Assembly: GCF_042731755.1 (NCBI RefSeq) | Contig: NZ_JBHWLR010000018.1 | Location: 42,488 to 106,487 of the forward strand | DNA length: 64,000 bases | Direction: 5' to 3' | DNA from: Promicromonospora sp042731755 | GTDB lineage: Bacteria; Actinomycetota; Actinomycetes; Actinomycetales; Cellulomonadaceae | Shown here: piece by piece, positions 8,650 through 17,740 of the stretch | Position numbering within the stretch: position 1 is the first letter of the stretch | Layout of the letters: the number at the start of each line of letters is the position of its first letter | Notes under the pieces: model-generated | What the model was told of the DNA's origin: nothing | Seen by the model: only the letters and a program-made list of their open reading frames with translations | The model's database searches: none | Position numbers and translations under genes: made by a program

Positions 8650-9282
8650 ATGACCTCCCTGATCGTGCCGCCCGCCGCCCGGATCGTCCTCGCCACGCAC
8701 AACGCCAAGAAGGTCCCCGAGCTGCGCGCGATCCTCACCGAGGCGGGCCTGGACCTACCCGACGGCGAGCTGGTCACCTCGGGCGAGGTCGGCGCGCCGG
8801 AGCCCGTGGAGGACGGCGTGACGTTCGCCGAGAACGCCCTGATCAAGGCGCGTGCGGTGTGCGCGGCGACCAGCCTGCCCGCGGTCGCCGACGACTCGGG
8901 CCTCGCCGTCGACGTGCTGGGCGGGGCGCCCGGCATCTTCTCGGCGCGCTGGGCCGGCAAGCACGGGGACGACCTCGCCAACCTGGAGCTGCTCCTCGGC
9001 CAGCTCGGCGACGTGCGCGCCGAGCACCGCCAGGCCGGCTTCGTGTGCGCGGCCGCGCTGGTCACGCCCGACGGGCGCGAGGAGGTGCGGCTCGGCGAGA
9101 TGCGGGGCGTGCTGGCCACGGCGCCGCGCGGCGCCAACGGCTTCGGCTACGACCCGATCCTGGTCGTGGACGACGACCGGACCGCCGCGGAGCTGTCCGC
9201 GGACGAGAAGAACGCGATCTCCCACCGCGGCAAGGCGTTCCGCGCGCTGGCGCCGGTGGTCGTGGAGCTGCTCCGGGGCTGA
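8650..9282 (+). CDS. rdgB: RdgB/HAM1 non-canonical purine NTP pyrophosphatase
   Basis: Hydrolyses ITP, dITP and XTP to monophosphates, cleaning the nucleotide pool. The 210 residues contain the family start IVLATHNAKKVPELRAIL, the catalytic/metal region TFAENALIKARAV and VADDSGLAVDVLGGAPGIFSARW, the base-recognition segment GFGYDPIL (about residue 160) and the ISHRGKAFRAL C-terminus. A weak CATGAT box lies 6 nt upstream of the ATG, so it may have its own leaderless transcript besides reading through from rph. Confidence 0.95.
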   Translation: MTSLIVPPAARIVLATHNAKKVPELRAILTEAGLDLPDGELVTSGEVGAPEPVEDGVTFAENALIKARAVCAATSLPAVADDSGLAVDVLGGAPGIFSARWAGKHGDDLANLELLLGQLGDVRAEHRQAGFVCAAALVTPDGREEVRLGEMRGVLATAPRGANGFGYDPILVVDDDRTAAELSADEKNAISHRGKAFRALAPVVVELLRG

Positions 9283-9312
9283 GCCTCGGCGGGCTGCGCT
9301 CGCCGAGCCGCG

Positions 9313-9367
9313 CGACCATGCACCTGCTGCCAGGACGAGACCCGTCCTGGCAGCAGGTGCATGGTCG
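9313..9367. terminator. 25-bp perfect inverted repeat between convergent genes
   Basis: Arms 9313-9337 and 9343-9367 are perfectly complementary around a 5-nt loop; the core reads ATGCACCTGCTGCCAGGACG. It lies between the convergent rdgB and DUF3054 genes and probably terminates both. A shorter GC hairpin around CTCGGCG...CGCCGAG (about 9285-9307) precedes it. Confidence 0.75.
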
Positions 9368-9385
9368 ATGTCGGGCCGGGCCGCG

Positions 9386-9769
9386 TCAGCTCTCGGCAGC
9401 GCGGGCCTGGCCGCGGCGGATCCCCGCCACCAGGGCGCGCCAGCCGAGCATGGTGATCGCCAGGAAGATCGCGGTGACCAGCGCGAACGACCACGCCAGG
9501 CCGCCGCCCGTGAGGCCGCGCAGGGCTAGGCCGCCGAGCACGGTGACGGCCCAGATGATCACGCCGGTGGGCCAGACACGCGCCGGGTCGTGCCACGCGC
9601 GGCTCACGGCCCAGCCGATCGCGGCGGCCAGGGCGAAGGGCCAGACGACGCGACCCAGGGCCGCGACCAGCGACCCGTCGTGCGACGCGATGCCGACGAC
9701 CGTGAAGACGAGGACGGCGACGGCGTCGGCCACGGCGGCGGGCCAGACCGGAGTTCGAGGAGTGCTCAC
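9386..9769 (-). CDS. DUF3054 integral membrane protein
   Basis: A 127-residue protein with about four hydrophobic segments (near residues 12-28, 40-57, 70-86 and 92-112) matching the DUF3054 family of actinobacterial membrane proteins of unknown function. Conserved family features seen are the N-terminal D/A-rich helix AVADAVAVLVFTVVG followed by HDG, and the RVVWPFALAAAIGW segment. It stands alone, convergent with rdgB. Confidence 0.8.
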   Translation of the reverse strand: MSTPRTPVWPAAVADAVAVLVFTVVGIASHDGSLVAALGRVVWPFALAAAIGWAVSRAWHDPARVWPTGVIIWAVTVLGGLALRGLTGGGLAWSFALVTAIFLAITMLGWRALVAGIRRGQARAAES

Positions 9770-9817
9770 CAGCGCATCCTAGGCGCCGCCGACTTCGGGC
9801 CCGGCAGCGGTCCCCCG

Positions 9818-9823
9818 TAGGCT
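9818..9823 (+). promoter_or_regulatory. -10 box TAGGCT, leaderless ABC-F gene
   Basis: TAGGCT, 6 nt before the ATG at 9830. Confidence 0.5.
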
Positions 9824-9829
9824 GGTCGG

Positions 9830-11461
<1,632 letters not shown>

Positions 11462-11464
11462 CCC

Positions 11465-12034
11465 TTACGGCAGGCGGCCCACGTGGGCCATCGCCTGCTT
11501 GATCAGCATGCCCTGGCCGTTCATCATCTCGGCCTGGACGTCGTCCGCGCAGGCCTCCTCCGGCGTGAGCCAGGCGAGGTCGAGCGCGTTCTGCTGCGGG
11601 CGGCAGTCGCCGGTCACGGGCACCACGTACGCGAGCGAGACGGCGTGCTGACGCGGGTCGTGGAACGCGGTGATCCCCGGCGTGGGGAAGTACTCGGCGA
11701 CGGTGAACGGTTGCGGCGACGGCGGCACCTGCGGCAGCGCGACGGGGCCGAGGTCCTTCTCGATGTGCCGCAGCAGGGCGTCCCGGAGGCGCTCGTGGTA
11801 CATGACGCGCCCGGAGACCAGGGCGCGGGTCATCGCACCCTGCGGGTTCACGCGGAGCAGCAGCCCGACGGCGACCACGTCACCCGAGTCGTCGACCCGG
11901 ACCGGCACGGCGTCGACGTACACGAGGGGGAGCTGCGCGCGTACGACCGCGAGGTCCTCGTCGGTCATCCAGCCCGACACCGGGGTGGGCTCGCGGTAGA
12001 AATCGTCGGCTGGGTAGTCGGCAGTGTCCGTCAC
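11465..12034 (-). CDS. DUF4916/NUDIX-like family protein with degenerate Nudix box
   Basis: A 189-residue actinobacterial protein of the NUDIX hydrolase superfamily (DUF4916). The region GRVMYHERLRDALLRHIEKDLG aligns with the Nudix box (Gx5Ex7REUxEExGU), but only the leading G and E, the R and the final G are kept: the metal-binding EExG becomes KDLG and the preceding RE becomes RH. Catalysis as a classical pyrophosphohydrolase is therefore doubtful. I chose GTG 12034 (VTDTADYPADDF) because the open frame beyond it lacks coding character and runs into the trxA promoter region. It is convergent with the ABC-F gene. Confidence 0.75.
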   Translation of the reverse strand: MTDTADYPADDFYREPTPVSGWMTDEDLAVVRAQLPLVYVDAVPVRVDDSGDVVAVGLLLRVNPQGAMTRALVSGRVMYHERLRDALLRHIEKDLGPVALPQVPPSPQPFTVAEYFPTPGITAFHDPRQHAVSLAYVVPVTGDCRPQQNALDLAWLTPEEACADDVQAEMMNGQGMLIKQAMAHVGRLP

Positions 12035-12190
12035 GGGTCCGTTTCTACCAGGTCGGGCCTTGCGGTGCCTGACCCCGCGCCGCCCTGTGGACACCCGGAT
12101 GTGACACGGATCGCCGAACCGCCGCTCCTGGAATAGCAGAGGGTGGGGCTGTGCTCTACCTGGTAGACGCCCAACGAAAGGAAGCGTGAC

Positions 12191-12556
12191 ATGGCAACTG
12201 TCGACATCACCGACGCCACGTTCGAGAAGACCGTCAGCGACAACGGGATCGTGCTCGTGGACTTCTGGGCCACCTGGTGCCCGCCGTGCAAGATGTTCGG
12301 ACCTGTCTTCGAGGCCTCCTCGGACAAGAACGACGACATCGTGCACGCGAAGATCGACACCGACGCCAACCCGGGCATCTCGGCCGCGGCACAGGTGACG
12401 TCCATCCCCACGCTCATGGCGTTCCGTGACGGCGTGCTCGTGTTCCGCCAGGCGGGCGCGCTGCCGGCCAAGGGCCTCGCCGAGGTCGTCGAGGCCGTGC
12501 GCGGGCTCGACATGGACGTGGTCCGTAAGGACATCGCCGCGCAGCAGCAGAACTGA
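12191..12556 (+). CDS. trxA: thioredoxin
   Basis: A 121-residue cytosolic thioredoxin with active site WATWCPPCK near residue 33. The second proline replaces the usual glycine (CGPC to CPPC), a variant common in actinobacteria that tends to raise the redox potential. The cis-proline loop SIPTLMAF is intact, as is the buried D in IVLVDFWA. Unlike most genes here it has a clear Shine-Dalgarno (GAAAGGAAG, ending 7 nt before ATG). A GC terminator follows the gene, and a DsbA-like protein is encoded convergently next to it. Confidence 0.95.
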   Translation: MATVDITDATFEKTVSDNGIVLVDFWATWCPPCKMFGPVFEASSDKNDDIVHAKIDTDANPGISAAAQVTSIPTLMAFRDGVLVFRQAGALPAKGLAEVVEAVRGLDMDVVRKDIAAQQQN

Positions 12557-12560
12557 CGCG

Positions 12561-12586
12561 GCGGGCGGGCCTGGCGGCCCGCCCGC
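12561..12586. terminator. trxA terminator hairpin
   Basis: Perfect 11-bp stem GCGGGCGGGCC (12561-12571) with 12576-12586 and a 4-nt loop, between convergent trxA and the DsbA-like gene. Confidence 0.7.
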
Positions 12587-12593
12587 GGTGTGC

Positions 12594-13340
12594 CTACCGG
12601 CCGAGCGCCGTCTCGACGGCCCCGACCAGGTCGGCGGGGCTCCCCGTCTCCAGCTTCTCGCCGTCCAGGAAGAACGTCGGGGTGCCGCTGACGCCGAGCG
12701 CGCGGCCCTCGTCGAAGTCGTACTGCACGCGCTCCGTCGTCGCGGGGTCGGCCACGGCGGCGTCGTACCGGTCCAGGTCGAGGCCGAGGTCCTGGGCGAA
12801 GCCCCGGAAGACCTCGGCCTGGGACTGCTGGACCTCGCCCCACTCGGCCTGCGACTCGTACATCCGCTGGTACATGGGCTCCAACGCGCCCTGCGCCGCG
12901 GCGGCCTCGACCGCCACGGCGGAGTTGGTCGAGTTGGCGTGCGCGGGGATCGGGAAGTACCGGAGCACCACGGTCAGCTCCTCGCCGTACTGTTCCTTGA
13001 GCTGCTCGACGGTGGGGTAGTAGGCGCGGCACGTCTCGCACTCGAAGTCGAGGAACTCGACGAGCACCGCCTGCTCGTCGTCGGCCTGGCTCAGGACGCG
13101 GCTGTTCTCGCGCACGACCTGGGCGTCCCCGGCCGGGGCGTCCGGGCGGGAGCTCAGGATGAACCCGATCAGCAGCGCGATCAGGCCGAGCACCCCGGCC
13201 AGGAGGACCAGCTGCAGCGCGAGCCGGGGCGTGGGACGGCGGGTGGCGGGGCGCCTGGCGGCGGGGCCCTGGGTGGTCAGTCGCTGCGTGGTCGGGCGGT
13301 GGGCGTTCGGGCGGTTGGTGGCAGGGCGCTTCGTGGTCAC
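12594..13340 (-). CDS. membrane-anchored DsbA-family thiol oxidoreductase
   Basis: A 248-residue protein with a ~38-residue cytoplasmic basic tail of degenerate Thr/Arg/Pro repeats (RPTTQRL, GPAARRPATRRPT), one membrane helix (about 40-64, LALQLVLLAGVLGLIALLIGFIL) and an extracellular thioredoxin fold. The active site is FECETCRAYYP (CETC), and the cis-proline loop is GVSGTPTFFLDGE. It belongs to the DsbA_4/thioredoxin_4 group that oxidises or folds exported proteins. The start is GTG 13340. The tail repeats read as low-complexity DNA (13215-13335) and may be length-variable. Confidence 0.88.
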   Translation of the reverse strand: MTTKRPATNRPNAHRPTTQRLTTQGPAARRPATRRPTPRLALQLVLLAGVLGLIALLIGFILSSRPDAPAGDAQVVRENSRVLSQADDEQAVLVEFLDFECETCRAYYPTVEQLKEQYGEELTVVLRYFPIPAHANSTNSAVAVEAAAAQGALEPMYQRMYESQAEWGEVQQSQAEVFRGFAQDLGLDLDRYDAAVADPATTERVQYDFDEGRALGVSGTPTFFLDGEKLETGSPADLVGAVETALGR

Positions 13341-13439
13341 AGGGGTTCCTTCAGGGGTAGGCGGGGGCGTGCCGGCGGCGGGGTCGGTCCCGGTGGCCGG
13401 TGGTGGTGGGCGGACAACGTCGTCCGCCGGACGCCCTGC

Positions 13440-13886
13440 CTACGTGCGGCTGATGCCCCAGAGGAGCGGGTCGTGCCCGAGCGCGTGCGCCAGCGTGTGG
13501 GCGCGTGCGGCGCGGTTCCCCGCGGTGACCTGCGCCGGCGCCGCGACCCGGTAGGACGGCGCGCAGACGGCCGGCTCGGTCCCGGTGCCGAGCGGTGCGC
13601 GCAGGCTCAGCAGCCCCAGCGTCTCCGCGCCGTGCCGCGACCCGTGGGCCGGGCAGTCGTCGGCGGCCGGGACGACCCGGTCGCGGGCCTTGACCTTGCC
13701 CGGACCTGCTGTGTCGTGGTCCGGCACGTCGGCGTGGTGCTGCACCACGGCGACCGCCGGGGCCGCGCTCACGGTGGCCGTGCCCAGCGTGGTGACGCCC
13801 AGCAGCCCGGCCAGTGCGAGCAGCAGCACGACGAGCGTGGACCGCGGGGCGGTCGCGCTCGATCGGGGCCGGGCCGAGAGGGTCAT
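13440..13886 (-). CDS. secreted hypothetical protein
   Basis: I do not recognise this 148-residue protein. It has a signal peptide (basic start MTLSARPRSSATAPR, hydrophobic core LVVLLLALAGLLGVTTLG, probable cleavage near VSAAPA) and a small mature part with two cysteines, in DDCPAHG and PAVCAPS, that could pair outside the cell. A longer open frame begins at 13979 but would overlap the tRNA-Leu gene, so ATG 13886 is used. A TACGAT box lies 9 nt upstream. No partner is evident. Confidence 0.6.
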   Translation of the reverse strand: MTLSARPRSSATAPRSTLVVLLLALAGLLGVTTLGTATVSAAPAVAVVQHHADVPDHDTAGPGKVKARDRVVPAADDCPAHGSRHGAETLGLLSLRAPLGTGTEPAVCAPSYRVAAPAQVTAGNRAARAHTLAHALGHDPLLWGISRT

Positions 13887-13940
13887 GTCGGGGCGATCGT
13901 AGACGAACCGCCCCGACTCCGGGGCTCGAAGTGCTGAGGG

Positions 13941-14022
13941 TGCGCGAGGGGGGACTCGAACCCCCACGTCCGGAGACACCAGGACCTAAACCTGGCGCGG
14001 CTGCCAATTACGCCACTCGCGC
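13941..14022 (-). tRNA. tRNA-Leu(TAG)
   Basis: Acceptor stem GCGCGAG pairs perfectly with CTCGCGC, the T arm is GGGGG-TTCGAGT-CCCCC, and the anticodon loop TTTAGGT sits in a CCAGG/CCTGG stem. The anticodon TAG reads CUN leucine codons. A variable arm longer than in class I tRNAs agrees with Leu. CCA is not encoded. Confidence 0.95.
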
Positions 14023-14057
14023 GCGGCGCTCAGTCTACGGCCAGGTGAGCGTGCAGG

Positions 14058-15281
14058 TCAGCGGAACGCGGCGATGCCCGTGAGGTGTCGCCCCAGCACG
14101 AGCGTGTGCACCTCGTCGGTGCCCTCGTAGGTACGCACCGACTCCAGGTTGCTGGCGTGGCGCATCGGGGAGTGGTCGAGCGTGACGCCGTTGCCGCCCA
14201 GGATCGTGCGGGCGGTCCGGCAGATCTCGATGGCGATGCGGGCGTTGTTCAGCTTGCCCGCCGAGATCATGTGTCCCTCCAGCCGCCCGGAGTCCTTGAG
14301 CCGGCCCAGGCGCAGGGCCATGAGCTGTGCCTTGGTGATCTCCAGGGCCATGTCGACGAGCTTGGCCTGCGTGAGCTGGAAGCCGGCGATGGGCGTGCCG
14401 AACTGCTCCCGGCCCTGCGCGTAGGTCAGCGCCGCCTCGAACGCGTCCCGGGCCGCGCCCACCGCGCCCCAGACGATGCCGTAGCGGGCCTCGTCGAGGC
14501 ACGCGAACGGCCCGGCCAGCCCCGGGTGCTCGGGGAGCAGGGCGTCCGCGGGCAGCCGCACGCCGTCCAGCGTGATGTCGCACTGCACGGACGCCCGCAT
14601 CGACAGCTTCGGTTCGATGGGGACGGCGGTGAACCCCGGGGTCGACGTCGGCACGACGAATCCCCGCACACGGTCCCGCTCGCTCCCGTCGTCCTGCGGC
14701 TCGCTGACCTTGGCCCAGATGATCGCGACGTCGGCGAACGAGGCCATGCCGATCCAGCGCTTGGCGCCGTCCAGGACCCACTCGCCGCCGGCGTCGCCGC
14801 CCTCCGAGCCGGGCTCGAAGCGGGCGCGCGTGGTCATGCTCGCCGGGTCGGAGCCGGCCTCCGGCTCGGTGAGCCCGAAGCAGCCCACGACCTCGCCCGT
14901 GGCCATGCGCGGCAGCCACTGCTGCTTCTGGGCCTCGGAGCCGTGCTTGTGGATCGCGGACATCGCCAGCGAGCCCTGCACCGAGACGAACGTGCGGATG
15001 CCGGAGTCGCCGGCCTCCAGCTCCTGCGCCGCCAGGCCGTACTCGACGGCGGACCGCCCGGCGCAGCCGTAGCCGTCCAGGTGCATGCCGAGCACGCCGA
15101 GCTCGCCCAGCTCGGGGACCAGCTCGCGCGGGAAGTGGGCGTCGGCGAACCACCCGGCGATGTTCGGGCGCACCCGGCGGTCCACGAACTCCCGCACGCG
15201 GGCGCGCGTCGCGAGCTCGGCCTCGCTCAGCTCGGAGTCGACGTCGAGCAGGTCCGCCGGGCCGCCCATTAGCGACGCCAT
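14058..15281 (-). CDS. acyl-CoA dehydrogenase, glutaryl-CoA dehydrogenase-like
   Basis: A 407-residue flavoprotein of the acyl-CoA dehydrogenase family: FAD/substrate motif GCFGLTEPEAGSDPASM near residue 135, WIGMASFADVAIIWAKV, RYGIVWGAVGAA, REQFGTPIAGFQLTQAKLVDM and the catalytic-base region SVRTYEGTDEVHTLVLG, whose Glu removes the alpha proton. The layout is closest to glutaryl-CoA dehydrogenases, which also decarboxylate in lysine/tryptophan breakdown, but the substrate cannot be fixed by eye and no other degradative gene is nearby. The start could be ATG 15281 or ATG 15269. Confidence 0.85.
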   Translation of the reverse strand: MASLMGGPADLLDVDSELSEAELATRARVREFVDRRVRPNIAGWFADAHFPRELVPELGELGVLGMHLDGYGCAGRSAVEYGLAAQELEAGDSGIRTFVSVQGSLAMSAIHKHGSEAQKQQWLPRMATGEVVGCFGLTEPEAGSDPASMTTRARFEPGSEGGDAGGEWVLDGAKRWIGMASFADVAIIWAKVSEPQDDGSERDRVRGFVVPTSTPGFTAVPIEPKLSMRASVQCDITLDGVRLPADALLPEHPGLAGPFACLDEARYGIVWGAVGAARDAFEAALTYAQGREQFGTPIAGFQLTQAKLVDMALEITKAQLMALRLGRLKDSGRLEGHMISAGKLNNARIAIEICRTARTILGGNGVTLDHSPMRHASNLESVRTYEGTDEVHTLVLGRHLTGIAAFR

Positions 15282-15356
15282 TCGTGCCTGAGCCTGCGGT
15301 TACGCTCCGGGCGGGTGCCTCGTTCCTCGGCCCCCACCCTGCGCTGCACCTCCGGC

Positions 15357-15839
15357 TCAGTCATCGAGCCCCAGCACCTTGCGGATCCGCGCCACGTGGC
15401 CCGTCGCCTTGACGTTGTAGAACGACTCGGCGACCGTCAGGTCCGGGTTCACCACGACCGTGGAGCGGATGACGCCCACGTACGTCTTGCCGTAGTTCTG
15501 CTTCTCGCCCCAGGCGCCGTACGCCTCCAGCGTCGCGTGGTCCTCGTCGGACGCGAGCGGGAACGTCAGCGTCTCGTCCTGCGCGAACTTGGCCAGCTTG
15601 GCGACCTTGTCGGGCGAGATGCCGACGACGGCGTAGCCCGCGCCCAGGAGGGACGCCTCCGAGTCACGGAAGTCGCACGCCTCCTTGGTGCACCCCGGCG
15701 TCGCGGCGGCCGGGTAGAAGTACACGATGACGCCCTTGTCGGTGCTCTTCGCCAGGTCGGCGAGGCTGACGGAGGCGCCGTCGGCGGTCGGGAGAGTGAA
15801 GTCGGGAGCCTTGTCCCCGGGCTCGAGGCGAGTCGTCAT
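15357..15839 (-). CDS. bcp: thioredoxin-dependent peroxiredoxin, Bcp/PrxQ type
   Basis: Reduces hydrogen peroxide and organic hydroperoxides using thioredoxin. The 160 residues contain the peroxidatic cysteine in YFYPAAATPGCTKEACDFRD (about residue 48), followed five residues later by the second cysteine typical of the Bcp subclass, and GISPDKVAKLAKF. A TACCGT box 7 nt before the ATG predicts a leaderless transcript. It is divergent from the GroES gene. Confidence 0.93.
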   Translation of the reverse strand: MTTRLEPGDKAPDFTLPTADGASVSLADLAKSTDKGVIVYFYPAAATPGCTKEACDFRDSEASLLGAGYAVVGISPDKVAKLAKFAQDETLTFPLASDEDHATLEAYGAWGEKQNYGKTYVGVIRSTVVVNPDLTVAESFYNVKATGHVARIRKVLGLDD

Positions 15840-15846
15840 GCCCGTA

Positions 15847-15852
15847 ACGGTA
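15847..15852 (-). promoter_or_regulatory. -10 box TACCGT, leaderless peroxiredoxin
   Basis: TACCGT on the minus strand, 7 nt before the ATG at 15839. Confidence 0.5.
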
Positions 15853-15919
15853 GTCGCCTTCGCGGCTCCTCGTGCCCTGCGCGACCGCAGCCTGTGGACA
15901 ACGCGGAACGGCAGTCGCG

Positions 15920-15925
15920 TAGCGT
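15920..15925 (+). promoter_or_regulatory. -10 box TAGCGT, leaderless GroES gene
   Basis: TAGCGT, 6 nt before the GTG at 15932. Confidence 0.5.
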
Positions 15926-15931
15926 TGTCCT

Positions 15932-16285
15932 GTGAGCACCTCCGCCGTGACCGACTCCGTGACGAAGCCCGGAAACCTCCCGATCCGCATGCTGCACGAC
16001 CGGCTCCTGGTCGAGCCCGAGACGGACTCCGCGGAACGGCAGTCGACGGCGGGTCTGGTGATCCCGGCGACCGCCGTCGGCCCCAAGCGGCTCGCCTGGG
16101 CGACCGTCGTGGCCAAGGGCGAGCACGTGCGTCAGGTCGACGTCGGCGACCGCGTGCTCTTCGACCCGGAGGACCGCGCCGAGGTGGACCTGGCAGGCAC
16201 CGACTACGTGCTGCTGCGCGAGCGCGACGTGCACGGCGTGGCCGAGAGCGACGAGGCGGACGGCTCGACGGGGCTCTACCTGTAG
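15932..16285 (+). CDS. stand-alone GroES-family co-chaperonin
   Basis: A 117-residue protein with a GroES fold: IRMLHDRLLVEPE at the start of the beta barrel, a mobile-loop segment ERQSTAGLVIPATA holding the hydrophobic GLVI that would dock on GroEL, and VDVGDRVLFDPEDRAEVDLAGTDYVLLRERDVHGV. Compared with the ~98-residue house-keeping GroES it has an N-terminal extension of ~15 residues, a C-terminal tail of ~12, and lacks a neighbouring groEL. It is probably a divergent paralogue of the groES near groEL elsewhere in the genome. Start GTG. Confidence 0.85.
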   Translation: MSTSAVTDSVTKPGNLPIRMLHDRLLVEPETDSAERQSTAGLVIPATAVGPKRLAWATVVAKGEHVRQVDVGDRVLFDPEDRAEVDLAGTDYVLLRERDVHGVAESDEADGSTGLYL

Positions 16286-16302
16286 GTCGGGCTGACTGTG
16301 GG

Positions 16303-16863
16303 TCAGGCGGACGCTTCGCCGGCCTGCAGGGCCTCCAGGCGTTTGATCATGCGGCGCACGAGCAGCAGCGGGATCGCGCCGAAGATGCCGAACGACATGT
16401 CGATGAGGCTCCAGCCCCACGGGATGTCCCGCACCGGACCGGCGATCAGGGCCAGCGGGATGATCCCCGCGCACGCGATCAACCCGAAGTCGATGACCCA
16501 GATGTTGCGGACCGGATCGCGGAACGGGCCCCAGAACGCGACGGCGATGACGAGGTGGGCGAACGCGAGCCAGTCCGTGCCGTACGCGATGAACGGGTAG
16601 TCCCGGGCCGTGGCGTCCAGCCCTTCGCGGACACGGGAGAACCAGTCGACGAGGCTCGGCAACCAGGCGTCCACGCCCCACGCGACGAGCAGCTCGTGGC
16701 CCCAGCGGACCTCCGTCGCCAACGGGAACGCCGTGACCCCGCTCAGCACCAGGCCGACGACGAACACGATCAGCCAGGCGCGTACCCGCCGCAGGAGCGC
16801 TTCCTGTTCGGGCCTCGCCGCGACGTCTGCCAGGGAACTCGCGCCGGTACCGGTGACGGTCAT
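16303..16863 (-). CDS. integral membrane protein, unknown function
   Basis: A 186-residue protein with about four membrane helices (near residues 27-45, 95-113, 124-142 and 150-168) and a short charged C-terminus. I recognise no motif beyond FVVGLVLSGVTAFPLATEV, which recurs in uncharacterised actinobacterial membrane proteins. ATG 16863 is chosen because the open frame upstream (to 16914) is non-conserved and a TACGCT box lies 8 nt upstream. The stop is 17 nt from the convergent GroES stop. Confidence 0.75.
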   Translation of the reverse strand: MTVTGTGASSLADVAARPEQEALLRRVRAWLIVFVVGLVLSGVTAFPLATEVRWGHELLVAWGVDAWLPSLVDWFSRVREGLDATARDYPFIAYGTDWLAFAHLVIAVAFWGPFRDPVRNIWVIDFGLIACAGIIPLALIAGPVRDIPWGWSLIDMSFGIFGAIPLLLVRRMIKRLEALQAGEASA

Positions 16864-16979
16864 GGTGCCGGAGCGTAGCGGCGGTCGGCCCTGCCCGGCT
16901 GTCGTGCAGTTCACAGGGCGGGCCTGCTCGTTCGGTTACCGATGACGCCCCTGGTCCTGGTAGTGTTTCTTCCCGTTGC

Positions 16980-17055
<76 letters not shown>

Positions 17056-17161
17056 ACGCGACGGTCCGGCACCCTCCTTCGGGGGTGGTGGCGGGGGTTG
17101 TCGCGAGGCGGAGAAAGTGGTGCGCCGAGGGTCCGAAGCCCTGGTAATCTTTCCGTCGCAG

Positions 17162-17234
<73 letters not shown>

Positions 17235-17241
17235 CAGCATG

Positions 17242-17273
17242 ACGAAGGCCCCCACCACGGTGGGGGCCTTCGT
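17242..17273 (+). terminator. terminator after the tRNA-Lys pair
   Basis: Perfect 14-bp stem, ACGAAGGCCCCCAC at 17242-17255 with 17260-17273, and a 4-nt CACG loop followed by CGTT. Confidence 0.85.
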
Positions 17274-17291
17274 CGTTCCGGGACGGGGCGG

Positions 17292-17594
17292 TCAGAGCAG
17301 GTCGACCGGGAACAGCTCCGTGCGCGCCACGACCCGGTCCCGCTCCTCCGTCAGCGCGGTGCGGCGCGGGTCCGCGAGGTACCCGTCGAGCTCCCGCTGC
17401 CCGGCGAACCGGTACAGCTGCACCTCGTGCGGGCGGCCGTCCGCGCCGTCGGACGCCGCGCGCTGCACCACCGTGCCGCCGTGCTCCGGGACCAGAGCCA
17501 GCACCTTGTCCTCGTAGGCCGTGAGGCCCTCCTCCTGGCCGGGCTGCGCCCACAGCAGGCAGCACAGCCGGATCTCGTCGTCGTGGTTCGCCAT
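17292..17594 (-). CDS. small protein, possible dimeric alpha/beta-barrel fold
   Basis: A 100-residue protein without a recognised family. The pattern (strand CLLWAQPGQEEGLTAYEDKVLALVPEHGG, then a strand rich in VVQRAA, then EVQLYRFAGQRELDGYLADP) resembles DUF1330/antibiotic-monooxygenase-type ferredoxin-like folds, which use a central strand with FxxxxxxxxyLxDP. That assignment is tentative. ATG 17594 is used; TACGCT lies 6 nt upstream. Confidence 0.6.
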   Translation of the reverse strand: MANHDDEIRLCCLLWAQPGQEEGLTAYEDKVLALVPEHGGTVVQRAASDGADGRPHEVQLYRFAGQRELDGYLADPRRTALTEERDRVVARTELFPVDLL

Positions 17595-17740
17595 GGCCCG
17601 AGCGTAGGACGCGGTCTCGGCGTACCGACTATTTGTCCACTTGTTGCCTGCTGCACCTGTTCCGTTCACCCGGCCCGTCCAGGTTTGTCCTCCGGGCGTG
17701 CTCGGAGCCGTCCATCTCACGGACCACAGGGAGGACGGCC

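Noticed and set aside
13440..13979. Longer N-terminus for the secreted hypothetical protein (start at 13979)
   Set aside because: It would run through the tRNA-Leu gene. ATG 13886 gives a proper signal peptide and has a -10 box upstream.
17664..17670. PHO-box-like heptamer GTTCACC upstream of the metallophosphoesterase
   Set aside because: Actinobacterial PHO boxes need at least two 11-bp direct repeat units. The next unit (CCGTCCA) does not match.
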